This document shows positions 52,673 to 62,579 of a stretch of 64,000 nucleotides of DNA, one piece after another. The position numbers and the translations under genes were made by a program. The DNA comes from Bacillota bacterium (GTDB lineage: Bacteria; Bacillota; Clostridia; DSM-8532): the NCBI GenBank assembly GCA_023443745.1, contig JAEZTB010000020.1:47529-111528 (forward strand), read 5' to 3'. The first letter of the stretch is position 1. Each line of letters opens with the position of its first letter. The notes under the pieces were generated by a model. It saw only the letters and a list, made by a program, of their open reading frames with translations. It searched no databases and had not been told where the DNA came from.

Positions 52673-53526
52673 TGAGAAGTGTCAGCTTGAAAAAAAAGAT
52701 CAGCCATACGTTGCTCTACCTGCTCCTGATTTTACTTGCAGCTGTTTATTTGCTTCCGCTTTTGCAGATCGTTGGGAATTCCCTGAAAACCTATTGGGAA
52801 ACACAAGAGATTCCTCCGAAACTTTTTCCTCAAAATCCACAATGGGTTAATTATGTGGATATATGGGACAAATTAGATTTTCCGCTGGTCAGATGGCTGT
52901 CCAATTCTCTGTTTACGACTTCCATGATTGTTCTGGGCATTGTTGTTTCCTGCAGTTATATTGCATACGGCTTTGCCAGGTTCAACGGAAAAGGCAAGAA
53001 CTTCTGGTTTGCCGCGATCATGTGTACCATGTTCATACCCATATATGCGAAGATCATACCCGTGTATGTCATCTACGGCAAGCTGGGGTTTGTGGACAGC
53101 TTCCTCGCACTGATTGTTGAACCTTTCTTTGGAAGCGCCATTTATATGTTCCTGTTCAGGCAGTTTATTCTCTCGATTCCCAGAGATATGGATGAAGCTG
53201 CACTGATTGACGGGGCAGGGTACCTCAGAATATTTATCAAAATCATTGTTCCCATGTTGAAGCCGGCTATAGCGGCTGTCTCGATTTTGGCCTTTGTGGC
53301 AGCCTGGGGAGATTATTTCACTCCCATGATTTTCTTGAGAACTCCAGAAAAATTCACCATATCCATCGGTCTGGCTTTCATAAACAGCACGGTTGTTTCC
53401 GGAAGATCAAATGCACACTGGCTGGCGGCTGTAACGGTCATCACAGCAATTCCTTCACTACTCATCTTCTTCAGCGCACAAAAATATTTTGTGGGCGGAT
53501 TGACGGTGGGGGCCATTAAAGGATAA
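52672..53526 (+). CDS. ABC sugar permease (MalG/UgpE type)
   Basis: Second CUT1 permease, 284 residues, six hydrophobic segments. The contact loop is MDEAALIDGAGYLRIFIKII. The C-terminus YFVGGLTVGAIKG is the group's usual ending. It starts within the stop of the first permease and is followed by the binding protein gene after about 65 bp. As with the Lpl system, no ATPase gene is present in the cluster. Confidence 0.9.
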   Translation: MRSVSLKKKISHTLLYLLLILLAAVYLLPLLQIVGNSLKTYWETQEIPPKLFPQNPQWVNYVDIWDKLDFPLVRWLSNSLFTTSMIVLGIVVSCSYIAYGFARFNGKGKNFWFAAIMCTMFIPIYAKIIPVYVIYGKLGFVDSFLALIVEPFFGSAIYMFLFRQFILSIPRDMDEAALIDGAGYLRIFIKIIVPMLKPAIAAVSILAFVAAWGDYFTPMIFLRTPEKFTISIGLAFINSTVVSGRSNAHWLAAVTVITAIPSLLIFFSAQKYFVGGLTVGAIKG

Positions 53527-53591
53527 CACTGGATCCGGATCTATTTAACTTTAAAATAGATTGAAGTAAATTGAATTGAGGAGGAGAAACC

Positions 53592-55013
53592 ATGAAGAGA
53601 TCAAGTCTTAAGAAGGTTTTTGCAGTTGTGTTGTGCCTGGTTATGGTCATTGCTATGGTAACAGGCTGCGGGAACACCAAACCGGTAACAGATACCTCAT
53701 CTCCAAGCCCGAGCAACTCCGCAACGCCTGGAGATACGTCCACACCGGCTCCGGCAGCTATTTCCGGAAAAATCAAGTACAACTTCTGGGGCGATGCATC
53801 CCAGCTTGAAGCCATCAACAAACAGATTGCCCAATTCAAGGAGCAATATCCCGGCGTAGATGTTGTAGCCAATGCATCCGACTGGGGTACATACTGGGAA
53901 AAGCTCAGAACAGAATCCGCCGGCGGCCAGGCTCCCGACACCTTTGCGATGTCTACTACGGCATTCCTGTCCTATTTTGCTTCCCTAGGCTTTTTAAAGA
54001 ATGTCGGCGAACTGGATAAGGCGGACAACAACTTTGATATCGGCATGTACAATCCGGCTGCCATTGAGCTATGCTCATATGATGGCCAAGTTGTGGCATT
54101 ACCTCAGGATATGAACGTTATCGTCATGGCGTACAATGTGGATATGTTTAAAGCTGCAGGGGTGAATCCTCCAACCGATAACTGGACCTGGGATGACTTG
54201 CTTGAAGCATCCAAACTGCTCACCCTTGATGCCAACGGCAACAATTCAACATCCCCGAAATTTGATAAGAACAATGTTGCACAGTGGGGTATCGCCAACG
54301 TGTCAGATTACCTCGATGCTTTCGTCGATCCAATGTTCTACTCTAATGGCGGCTCAGCTTACACCAATGATGGAAAATCCAATATTCTCAGCGAGGGTAC
54401 AGTTAAGTCCGTTCAATATCTGCATGATATGATCTGGAAATACAATGTAGCACCCACTTATGACATAACAGGCGGATCATGGTTCACTAACGATCTGTTT
54501 GCTCAGGGCAAGTGTGCAATCAGTGTTATTCCATCATACTGGCTGTTCAGCTACGCTGGCGGAGCTGACAAGATACCGGTTACCTTTGAATGCTTCCAGC
54601 TTCCTAAGGGAGACAGCGGCAAGCGGTTCAATGCTGTTCAATCAAAAGCTATCTGCATCTATAACCAAAGCGCTAATGTTGATGCAGCTTGGGCGTTTAC
54701 CAAGTTTATCGCCGGGAAAGATCAGGCAGGCAAGGTTGCTGCAAGCGGTAGTGGTATGTCTGCTATTGATGAAGTCAATGCAACCATATTCATGTCGGAT
54801 GCACCGGGTACAAAAACATCCAAGCAGGTTATGGTCGATGCATATAAGAACGCATGTCCGGTTCCCAAAGTGGCCGGTATTGGCGATGTAAACTGGTTGG
54901 TCGGCAATGACTACCTGAATCAGATTATTATGAGGGATCCCGTGTTCAAGATGGATACCCTTAAGACCTTGGATGGCGCAATCAATGACATGTTCAAGAC
55001 CTTGCAGCCTTAA
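53592..55013 (+). CDS. sugar-binding lipoprotein of ABC importer
   Basis: Extracellular solute-binding protein family 1, 473 residues. Signal peptide with lipobox VTGC (lipidated Cys26), then a Thr/Ser/Pro spacer, then KIKYNFWGDASQLEAINKQI opening the mature fold. Ligand-domain features include DTFAMSTTAFLSYFASLGFL and an aromatic-rich WTWDDLLEASKLL segment. GAGGAGG precedes ATG 53592. It delivers sugar to the two upstream permeases and ends at a strong terminator. Confidence 0.92.
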   Translation: MKRSSLKKVFAVVLCLVMVIAMVTGCGNTKPVTDTSSPSPSNSATPGDTSTPAPAAISGKIKYNFWGDASQLEAINKQIAQFKEQYPGVDVVANASDWGTYWEKLRTESAGGQAPDTFAMSTTAFLSYFASLGFLKNVGELDKADNNFDIGMYNPAAIELCSYDGQVVALPQDMNVIVMAYNVDMFKAAGVNPPTDNWTWDDLLEASKLLTLDANGNNSTSPKFDKNNVAQWGIANVSDYLDAFVDPMFYSNGGSAYTNDGKSNILSEGTVKSVQYLHDMIWKYNVAPTYDITGGSWFTNDLFAQGKCAISVIPSYWLFSYAGGADKIPVTFECFQLPKGDSGKRFNAVQSKAICIYNQSANVDAAWAFTKFIAGKDQAGKVAASGSGMSAIDEVNATIFMSDAPGTKTSKQVMVDAYKNACPVPKVAGIGDVNWLVGNDYLNQIIMRDPVFKMDTLKTLDGAINDMFKTLQP

Positions 55014-55029
55014 GATTTCTAAACTCAAA

Positions 55030-55067
55030 AAAAGTGGCCGTTGCTTCAGTGCAATGGCCCTTTTTTG
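55030..55067 (+). terminator. strong terminator of the second sugar operon
   Basis: GGCCGTTGC (55036-55044) pairs with GCAATGGCC (55051-55059), followed by CTTTTTT and preceded by an A-run. Confidence 0.9.
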
Positions 55068-55125
55068 TATCAACTTTTATTTTTTTCGCATTTTTGTTAT
55101 GATAGTGATACAGATTAAGTAGGAC

Positions 55126-56628
55126 ATGCCTTTGGAAAGGATTATTAACTTGGATATAAAGAAAAATAGCGATAAATACATGCTTAAGCCAAAAAAGTCC
55201 CAAGCTGGCACAAACCTTGATAACAATTTAGAAGCCTCGGAATGGGTGGAACAGGTCAGAAACCACAACATGGAATACACCCTTCAAACAGGGAAAACAA
55301 AAAAGTTCAGAATAGATGTCTTTGGCTGTCAAATGAATGAACGGGATTCGGAGACCATTGCCGGCATGCTGACCGATATGGGCTTTGAGGAAGTTCCGGA
55401 AGGTTCCTCTGCCGATATCATCGTTTTTGTGACCTGCTGTGTACGTGAAAACGCAGAAGGGCGCATTTACGGCCATATAGGTGCCCTGGCTCGGGAGTGT
55501 GAGGAAAAGGGGGCGTTTGTTGTGGCCTGCGGCTGCATGATGCAGCAGCCCCATGTGGTTGAAAAAATCAAAAAATCATACCGCAATGTTAAAATCGTCT
55601 TTGGTACCCATAATGTCCATACGTTCCCGGAGCTCCTGTACCGCTATATGTCCAATCGCAAGCGCGTTTTTGAGGTTTGGGAAAAGGAAGACAAAATTGT
55701 CGAGGAGCTTCCCATTAAACGTACCGACAAGCATAAAGCCTGGGTCAGTATTATCTTAGGCTGCAATAACTTCTGTACCTATTGCATTGTGCCCCATGTC
55801 AGAGGGCGGGAGCGCAGTCGGAATATAGCCGACATTCTGTCCGAGATCGAAGCATTGGCTAAAGATGGCTGCAAGGAGATTACACTGCTTGGTCAGAATG
55901 TAAATTCGTTTGGCAATGACTTAGGCGAAAAGGACCTGTTTGCAAAGCTTTTATTTGCCATTGAAGAAATTGATGGTATCGAACGAGTACGTTTTATGAC
56001 CTCCCATCCCAAGGATTTGTCGGACAGCCTCATTGATGCCATGAAGCATTGCAGCAAGGTCTGCAATCACCTTCATCTGCCCTTCCAATCAGGCAGTACC
56101 AGGATTCTTGAAATGATGAATCGCAGATATAACAAGGAGCACTATTTGTCTCTGGTGGATAGAATTAAAGCTGCGATACCCGATGTAGCCCTCACTACCG
56201 ATATCATTGTAGGATTTCCGGGCGAAACCGATGAGGACTTTGAAGAAACACTGGATGTGGTTCGAAAAGTGGGCTTTGATGCAGCCTTCATGTTTATTTA
56301 TTCTCCCAGGAAAGGGACGCCTGCGGCCAAGCTTGAGCAGACTTCCCCCTCCGAGGTCATAAGTAAGCGTTTTAAAACCCTTTTGGATCTCCAAACAGAT
56401 ATTGCCACAGAGCTTGCAAAAAAGGTTGAAGGCACAACAGTCGAGGTCTTGGTGGACGGACCCAGCAAGCAAAATCCCGACATGCTTTCAGGGCGTACCC
56501 GCTCCAATCGTCTTGTCAATTTCAAAGCCGAGGGCATTGAAAAAGGCGATCTGGTAGAGGTGGACATCATTCGAGCCGGCGCTTTCTGGCTTGAGGGCTT
56601 AAGGAGGAAAAAAGAGTGGCTAAGCTGA
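55126..56628 (+). CDS. miaB: tRNA-2-methylthio-N6-dimethylallyladenosine synthase
   Basis: Methylthiotransferase that converts i6A37 to ms2i6A37 in tRNA. The N-terminal UPF0004 cluster cysteines are C68 (FGCQMNERDS), C104 (VTCCVREN) and C137 (CGCMMQ). The radical SAM cluster cysteines are C213, C217 and C220 (GCNNFCTYC). A C-terminal TRAM domain follows. The ATG at 55126 has a poor ribosome site; a TTG at 55150 after AAAGG is an alternative. It heads the miaB-mutS-mutL-miaA-hfq cluster, and the product of miaA supplies its substrate. Confidence 0.95.
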   Translation: MPLERIINLDIKKNSDKYMLKPKKSQAGTNLDNNLEASEWVEQVRNHNMEYTLQTGKTKKFRIDVFGCQMNERDSETIAGMLTDMGFEEVPEGSSADIIVFVTCCVRENAEGRIYGHIGALARECEEKGAFVVACGCMMQQPHVVEKIKKSYRNVKIVFGTHNVHTFPELLYRYMSNRKRVFEVWEKEDKIVEELPIKRTDKHKAWVSIILGCNNFCTYCIVPHVRGRERSRNIADILSEIEALAKDGCKEITLLGQNVNSFGNDLGEKDLFAKLLFAIEEIDGIERVRFMTSHPKDLSDSLIDAMKHCSKVCNHLHLPFQSGSTRILEMMNRRYNKEHYLSLVDRIKAAIPDVALTTDIIVGFPGETDEDFEETLDVVRKVGFDAAFMFIYSPRKGTPAAKLEQTSPSEVISKRFKTLLDLQTDIATELAKKVEGTTVEVLVDGPSKQNPDMLSGRTRSNRLVNFKAEGIEKGDLVEVDIIRAGAFWLEGLRRKKEWLS

Positions 56629-59219
56629 CTCCTATGATGCAGCAGTATATGGAAATTAAGGAACGCTACAAGGATTGCATCCTGTTTTTCAGGCTTGGCG
56701 ATTTTTACGAAATGTTCTTCGCTGATGCCGAGCTTGCATCCCGTGAGCTTGAGATCACCTTGACTGGTCGGGATTGCGGCATGGAGGAGCGGGCTCCCAT
56801 GTGCGGTGTACCCTATCATGCTGCCCATACCTACATATCACGCCTTATCAACAAAGGCTACAAGGTGGCCATTTGCGATCAGATGGAAGATCCGGCTTTG
56901 GCTAAAGGCATTGTCAAAAGGGATGTTTCCAGGGTGATTACACCGGGGACGGTTATTGACCCTGCCATGCTCGAGGAGAAAAAGAATAACTATCTTATGG
57001 CCATCTATTGCCAGCAGATTTATTTTGGCATTGCGGTGGTTGATGTTTCAACAGGAGAATTCTATGCTACACAGATTACCTGGGGAAGCTCCATGCGAAA
57101 GCTTATTGATGAGGTTGCCCGCTATAGGCCATCTGAAATCATAACCAATGGAGAGCTTGCCAAAAAAGCGGAATATAAGGCATTTTTTATCGACTATTTC
57201 GGGGTAAAGCCCTCAATTATTGAGGATGATCTGTTTAGAACCATAAAAGCTGAAGAGAAGATCAAGGAAACAGTGGGGGAGAACCCTTTATCTTCGCTGG
57301 AGTTGGCGCAATGTGCATCGGGTGCCCTAATAGCGTATCTCGAAGCAACTCAGAAGATCAATTTAAAGCATATTGAAAAGATAAGAACCTATAAAATAGA
57401 GCAATACATGATGCTTGACAGCGCATCCAGAAGAAGCCTTGAAATTACCGAGACCATGCGGGATGCCAAGAAGAAGGGGTCTCTTTTATGGGTGCTGGAC
57501 AAGACCGCTACGGCTATGGGAGGAAGAAAACTCAGGCACTGGCTTGAGCAGCCTCTTTTAGATGCGGACGAGATTACTTTGCGGTTGGATGCCGTATCGG
57601 AATTCAAAGACAGCTTTATGCTGAGAAGTGAGCTCATGGAGCTTTTACGAGGTGTCTACGACATAGAAAGGCTCACTTCCAAGCTGGTCTTCGGCACCAT
57701 CAATGCCCGGGATCTTTTGGCCCTCAAAACCTCGCTGCTCCGGCTTCCTCTTATTAAAGAGCTTATTACAGACCTTAAAGTTGATTTAAACCGCCAACTG
57801 GTAGAAAAGCTGGACTTGTTGGAAGATCTTCGTGATCTCATTGAGGCCGCCATTCATGAAGATGCCCCCCTTTCTGTGAAAGAAGGCGGGATTATCAAGG
57901 AGGGCTACGATACACAGGTTGATGAATATCGGAAAGCCACAATTGAGGGGAAAACCTGGATATCGGAATTGGAAGCCAGGGAACGGGAACGAACGGGCAT
58001 CAAGAGCCTTAAAATACGCTATAACGACAATTTCGGTTATTACATAGAAATCACAAAGGCCAATATCGCTCAGGCACCGGAAGAGTACATAAGAAAGCAG
58101 ACGCTGGTCAATTGTGAGCGCTATACCATGGGTGAGCTTAAACATCTGGAGGATACCATTCTGGGTGCCGAGAAGAAAGTGATCATGCGTGAGTATGAGC
58201 TTTTTAGCGAAATCCGGGATCAGGCATTTCTTAGGGTCAAGCGGCTTAAAGCTTCAGCAGACTGTGTTTCCGAGCTTGATGCGCTTCTAGCCTTTGCCGA
58301 GGTGGCTGACCGCAATCAATACACCCGACCTGAGGTTCATGACGGGGGTATCATTGAAATTCGAAACGGCAGGCATCCGGTAGTTGAAAGGATGCTTTCC
58401 GATACACAATTTGTTCCCAACGACACATATCTGGACAGTGAGGAAAACCGGGTGAGCATTATCACCGGCCCCAATATGGCAGGTAAATCCACCTATATGC
58501 GTCAGGTTGCGTTAATGGCCCTCATGGCCCAGGCCGGGAGCTTTGTTCCGGCTGAATATGCCAGGATTGGGCTGGCCGACAGAATCTTTACCCGTGTGGG
58601 CGCGTCCGATGATTTGGCCTCAGGTCAGAGCACCTTTATGGTGGAAATGACCGAGGTAGCCAATATCCTTGAAAATGCCACGGCAAGAAGTCTGTTGATT
58701 CTGGACGAAATTGGCCGGGGTACTAGCACCTATGACGGCCTCTCCATTGCCTGGGCTGTTATTGAATATATCAACGATAAGGCGAGGCTTGGAGCCAGAA
58801 CCCTTTTTGCCACCCACTATCATGAATTGACTGAGCTGGAGGAAAAGCTTCACGGTATTAAGAACTATTGCGTTTCGGTCAGAAAAAAGGGAGAGGATAT
58901 CATCTTCCTTCGGAAGATCATCCGTGGAGGGGCAGATCAAAGCTACGGGGTGGAAGTGGCCAAGCTTGCGGGTATTCCTAAGCCTGTGGTTGAGCGGGCC
59001 AGAAGTATTCTGGAGGAACTGGACGAGGCGGATATCAATCAAGCTCCCAATAAGCGCAAGGCAAAGCCTGTGGATGGGCAACTGGATCTTTTTGCATCCA
59101 GTGCGCTGACCAAGACAGAGCATGAGGTTTTGGATGAGCTGCGCATGCTTGATCCGTCGCTGCTAACCCCCCTTGACGCCCTTAATAAGCTCTATAGCCT
59201 ACAGCAGAAGCTGAAGTAA
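56616..59219 (+). CDS. mutS: DNA mismatch repair protein MutS
   Basis: Recognises mismatches and slides on DNA in an ATP-dependent way. The N-terminal mismatch-binding signature GDFYEMFFADA carries the F-x-E motif contacting the mispaired base. The ATPase has Walker A GPNMAGKST near residue 617 and Walker B LLILDEIGRGTSTYDG. The 867 residues are normal. It starts with GTG inside the end of miaB (13-bp overlap), preceded by GGAGGAAAAAAG. Confidence 0.97.
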   Translation: MAKLTPMMQQYMEIKERYKDCILFFRLGDFYEMFFADAELASRELEITLTGRDCGMEERAPMCGVPYHAAHTYISRLINKGYKVAICDQMEDPALAKGIVKRDVSRVITPGTVIDPAMLEEKKNNYLMAIYCQQIYFGIAVVDVSTGEFYATQITWGSSMRKLIDEVARYRPSEIITNGELAKKAEYKAFFIDYFGVKPSIIEDDLFRTIKAEEKIKETVGENPLSSLELAQCASGALIAYLEATQKINLKHIEKIRTYKIEQYMMLDSASRRSLEITETMRDAKKKGSLLWVLDKTATAMGGRKLRHWLEQPLLDADEITLRLDAVSEFKDSFMLRSELMELLRGVYDIERLTSKLVFGTINARDLLALKTSLLRLPLIKELITDLKVDLNRQLVEKLDLLEDLRDLIEAAIHEDAPLSVKEGGIIKEGYDTQVDEYRKATIEGKTWISELEARERERTGIKSLKIRYNDNFGYYIEITKANIAQAPEEYIRKQTLVNCERYTMGELKHLEDTILGAEKKVIMREYELFSEIRDQAFLRVKRLKASADCVSELDALLAFAEVADRNQYTRPEVHDGGIIEIRNGRHPVVERMLSDTQFVPNDTYLDSEENRVSIITGPNMAGKSTYMRQVALMALMAQAGSFVPAEYARIGLADRIFTRVGASDDLASGQSTFMVEMTEVANILENATARSLLILDEIGRGTSTYDGLSIAWAVIEYINDKARLGARTLFATHYHELTELEEKLHGIKNYCVSVRKKGEDIIFLRKIIRGGADQSYGVEVAKLAGIPKPVVERARSILEELDEADINQAPNKRKAKPVDGQLDLFASSALTKTEHEVLDELRMLDPSLLTPLDALNKLYSLQQKLK

Positions 59220-59249
59220 TACGAGGAAATGATACAAGAGAGGACACCT

Positions 59250-61265
59250 ATGAGCAAAATCGTCATCTTAGATGAGAAAACAGCCAATCAGATTGCGGCG
59301 GGAGAGGTCATAGAGCGCCCGGCCTCGGTGGTTAAGGAAATGGTTGAAAACGCCATTGACGCAGGAGCTACCCAAATCACCGTTGAAATCAAAAATGGCG
59401 GTATTTCCTATATTCGAATAACCGATAATGGCAGCGGCATGGAGGGTGATGACGTAGAGATCGCCTTTGAACGCCATGCCACCAGTAAAATCAGACGAAT
59501 AGAGGATCTGGACGGGCTTTCCACCATGGGCTTCCGTGGTGAGGCTCTGGCGTCCATTGCCTCTGTTTCCCATCTTGAGGTCACTACCAAAACCCAAGAG
59601 GCTTCAATTGGTACCATTCTTAAAATGGAAGGCGGAAGGGTGGTTTCTGTTAGCCAGACCGGATGCCCCCAGGGAACAACCTTTATTATCAGAAATCTTT
59701 TTTATAATACACCGGCCCGTTATAAGTTCCTTAAAAAAGATGCAACAGAGGCGGGCTATGTGTCCGATATCATGGAGCGGTTGGCCCTTGCTCATCCCGA
59801 TATATCGTTTAAATTCATCCAGAATAATCAGGTTCAGCTTCATACCCCCGGTAACCACGAGATCTTATCTGTTATCTACAGCATCTATGGCAAGGACATA
59901 GCAAAATCCGTGCTCCCCATTGACTATGAGAGTGAGGGGCTTACCATTTCCGGCTTTGTGGGCAAGCCTGAAATTGCCCGGGGTACAAGAAACAGCCAGT
60001 CCTTCTTTTTAAACGGTCGTTACATTAAAAGCCGTATTGTTACAAGTGCTCTGGAGGAAGCCTATAAAACGCTTCTCATGCAGAATAAATTCCCGTTTTG
60101 TGTGCTTCTCTTAAAAGCCTCTCCGGAGAGCTTTGACGTGAACGTCCATCCGCAGAAGCTTGAAGTGCGGTTTGCCAATGAGAGCCTGGTTTTCAGTGCC
60201 GTCTATCATGGTGTGAAGAATACCCTCCTGGGTACTTCCCTCATTAGAAGCTATGAGCCTCAAAAGGAATCGGGGCCAGTAACGCAGGCCGTTTTAAAAT
60301 ATGATGAACCCAATAATAAACGTGTCCAAGACCCACCACCATCCCAAACCAGTCTGTTTGAAGCTCATCAAAAAGAACCCGTTCAGCCTTTATTGGCCCC
60401 AAAAAAGCCGATTGAAGTAGAACAGGCTGCGAAGATAAAACATACTGCTAATGAAGAGCAGGTTACTGAGTTAAAACAGGTCACTGAGATAAAACAGATC
60501 ACTGAGGAAGGACAATCCTCACAAAGCTCTGTAAATCATACCGAAAATCCAGTAAACACACAACATAACAATATTCAGACGTATCCCCACCCCTTTGACG
60601 ATGCCATCAAGGAAACCGCTGCTATTCAGGAACCCGACGTTCCTCTTTATGAACCGCAAACAGTTTCCAAGGATACCTCCTTGCAGCATCTGGTGGAGGC
60701 TGCAATTGTGGGACAGGCCTTTGATACGTATGTTCTTCTGCAAAATGGTGATACTCTCTATATCATTGACCAGCATGCCGCCCATGAGCGCATACGCTAT
60801 GAGACCTTGAGACAAAGGATGCTCATGGATGAAAGCTATTCTCAGGGTATCATGGAGCCCTTCATTATTACACTAAGTGCCAAAGAGCATGCTTTTGTCA
60901 TGGAGAAGCAGCTAGCCTTTCAACGGCTCGGGTTCGAGCTTGAGGCCTTTGGTCCCAATACCGTTATATTGAGAAGTGTTCCTGACTTTTATGACAGCAG
61001 CTTTAGCATCGCTGATTTTCATGAAATTCTGGATCGCTGGATACAGACTAGCTCGAACGAAAACGGCATCAGTGATGAGGCGCTTTATATGATGTCCTGC
61101 AAGGGTGCCCTTAAAGCCAACAGAGCATTATCGAAGGAAGAAATACGGGGGTTGGTGGACTCTCTTTGTGCCATGGAAAATCCCTATACCTGTGTTCATG
61201 GCAGACCGGTCATTATAAGCACTAATAAAAAAGAATTTGAAAAAAGATTTAAACGCATTGTTTAA
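59250..61265 (+). CDS. mutL: DNA mismatch repair protein MutL with endonuclease motif
   Basis: GHKL ATPase that links MutS to strand removal. The N-terminal motifs are ENAIDAGAT, DNGSGM and GFRGEALASI. The C-terminal domain has DQHAAHERIRYE, the DQHA-x2-E-x4-E nicking-endonuclease motif found in organisms without MutH. I chose ATG 59250 with GAGAGG upstream; ATG 59229 is too close to its own site. The linker (about residues 350-480) is low complexity and carries an 18-bp tandem repeat at 60462-60515. Confidence 0.97.
   Translation: MSKIVILDEKTANQIAAGEVIERPASVVKEMVENAIDAGATQITVEIKNGGISYIRITDNGSGMEGDDVEIAFERHATSKIRRIEDLDGLSTMGFRGEALASIASVSHLEVTTKTQEASIGTILKMEGGRVVSVSQTGCPQGTTFIIRNLFYNTPARYKFLKKDATEAGYVSDIMERLALAHPDISFKFIQNNQVQLHTPGNHEILSVIYSIYGKDIAKSVLPIDYESEGLTISGFVGKPEIARGTRNSQSFFLNGRYIKSRIVTSALEEAYKTLLMQNKFPFCVLLLKASPESFDVNVHPQKLEVRFANESLVFSAVYHGVKNTLLGTSLIRSYEPQKESGPVTQAVLKYDEPNNKRVQDPPPSQTSLFEAHQKEPVQPLLAPKKPIEVEQAAKIKHTANEEQVTELKQVTEIKQITEEGQSSQSSVNHTENPVNTQHNNIQTYPHPFDDAIKETAAIQEPDVPLYEPQTVSKDTSLQHLVEAAIVGQAFDTYVLLQNGDTLYIIDQHAAHERIRYETLRQRMLMDESYSQGIMEPFIITLSAKEHAFVMEKQLAFQRLGFELEAFGPNTVILRSVPDFYDSSFSIADFHEILDRWIQTSSNENGISDEALYMMSCKGALKANRALSKEEIRGLVDSLCAMENPYTCVHGRPVIISTNKKEFEKRFKRIV
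60462..60515 (+). repeat. 18-bp imperfect tandem repeat within mutL linker
   Basis: Three in-frame 18-bp units (starting at 60462, 60480 and 60498) encode VTELKQ / VTEIKQ / ITEEGQ. The first two differ at only a few bases, and the third is more diverged. Confidence 0.7.
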
Positions 61266-61297
61266 GGAAGTAAGAGAAGCAGGGGGGACGGCTTCAA

Positions 61298-62221
61298 TTG
61301 GATAAGGTCATTGTTATTGTGGGACCTACTGCCTCAGGGAAAACGGATCTGGCCATTGAATTGGCTTCAAGGGTTGGCGGTGAGATCATCTCAGCTGACT
61401 CCATGCAGATTTATCGGGAAATGAATATTGGTACGGCCAAGCCAACTGTGGAAGAAAAAAGAGGCATACCTCATCATATGATGGACATTGTTTATCCTGA
61501 TGAAGAATTCAGTGTCGCTCAGTTTCAGCAAGGCGCCAAAACACTTATTCAAGAAATTCTGAATCGAAATAAAATCCCCATAGTAGCCGGGGGAACAGGC
61601 CTCTATATCAATGCCTTGGTTTATAATATCACTTTTTCGGATACCATAGCCCTTTGGGAATATCGGGAGCGTTTGCAGAAGCTGGCCCAGGAAGAGGGCC
61701 CCGAAGCTCTGCACGAATTGCTTCAGAAAGTGGACGGAAAGAGCGCTGCCAGCATTCATCCCAACAATGTCAAGCGTGTCATACGTGCGCTGGAGGTGTT
61801 TGAAACAACGGGAAAGCCCATATCGGAGCATCAGGTAGAATCCCGAAGAGAGCCTCCGGCCTTTGATTTTAAGATTTTTGGTCTGGATGTGGAACGAGAA
61901 ATCCTTTATGAGCGTATAGAGCGGCGTGCGGACAAAATGATGTCTGGGGGACTCTATGAAGAGGTTCAAGGACTATTGGGAAAAGGTTATTCCCCAGATT
62001 TGGTGTCCCTTCAGGGAATAGGGTACAAGGAGATTATTTCCTTTATTCAGGGGCATTGCTCCCTGATTGATGCCGTTGACCGCATCAAGTTGGCAACACG
62101 TCATCTGGCTAAGAAACAGATGACCTGGTTCCGAAAAACAGAGGGTCTTAAATGGTTGAAAGCCAGTGATTTAAACACATGGGCAATGTTAAAAATATTG
62201 GAGGATGCCTTGAATGTTTAG
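61298..62221 (+). CDS. miaA: tRNA dimethylallyltransferase
   Basis: Transfers a dimethylallyl group to A37 of tRNAs that read codons starting with U, making the substrate of MiaB. The P-loop reads VGPTASGKTDLAIELA near residue 8. SADSMQIYREMNIGTAKPT and MMDIV are family signatures, and KRVIRALEVFETTGKPIS follows. TTG 61298 is used as start, with AGGGGGGACG upstream. The 307 residues are normal. It lies between mutL and hfq. Confidence 0.95.
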   Translation: MDKVIVIVGPTASGKTDLAIELASRVGGEIISADSMQIYREMNIGTAKPTVEEKRGIPHHMMDIVYPDEEFSVAQFQQGAKTLIQEILNRNKIPIVAGGTGLYINALVYNITFSDTIALWEYRERLQKLAQEEGPEALHELLQKVDGKSAASIHPNNVKRVIRALEVFETTGKPISEHQVESRREPPAFDFKIFGLDVEREILYERIERRADKMMSGGLYEEVQGLLGKGYSPDLVSLQGIGYKEIISFIQGHCSLIDAVDRIKLATRHLAKKQMTWFRKTEGLKWLKASDLNTWAMLKILEDALNV

Positions 62222-62297
62222 CATTAATTGTGTAAAATGATGGCAAGGTATGATTTCATTTTATTTTATTTTTTGTGTTAATGAGGAGGAAATAACC

Positions 62298-62534
62298 GTG
62301 AATAAGAACATTAATTTGCAGGACGTCTTTTTGAATCAGGTAAGAAAGGAGCATGTTCCGGTAACTGTTTACCTGACGAACGGTTTCCAGCTCAGAGGAA
62401 TGGTCAAGGGCTTTGATAATTTCACTGTTGTGCTGGATAGTGAAGGCAAGCAGCAGTTGGTTTACAAGCATGCCATTTCCACTGTTTCTCCTATGAAGGC
62501 GGTTAATATCATTTTTAATGAAAACAGAGAATAA
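62298..62534 (+). CDS. hfq: RNA chaperone Hfq
   Basis: Sm-like hexameric RNA chaperone, 78 residues. The Sm1 region NLQDVFLNQVRKEHVPVTVY and NGFQLRGMVKGFDNFTVVL, and the Sm2 region YKHAISTVSP (Hfq-characteristic Y-K-H), are all present. GTG 62298 follows GGAGG at about 62285; the open frame to 62250 has no ribosome site. The miaA-hfq order is widely conserved. Confidence 0.97.
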   Translation: MNKNINLQDVFLNQVRKEHVPVTVYLTNGFQLRGMVKGFDNFTVVLDSEGKQQLVYKHAISTVSPMKAVNIIFNENRE

Positions 62535-62579
62535 TGCAAATACACTTTGTTGCATGAGCAGAATTTTGGAGCTGATCAA

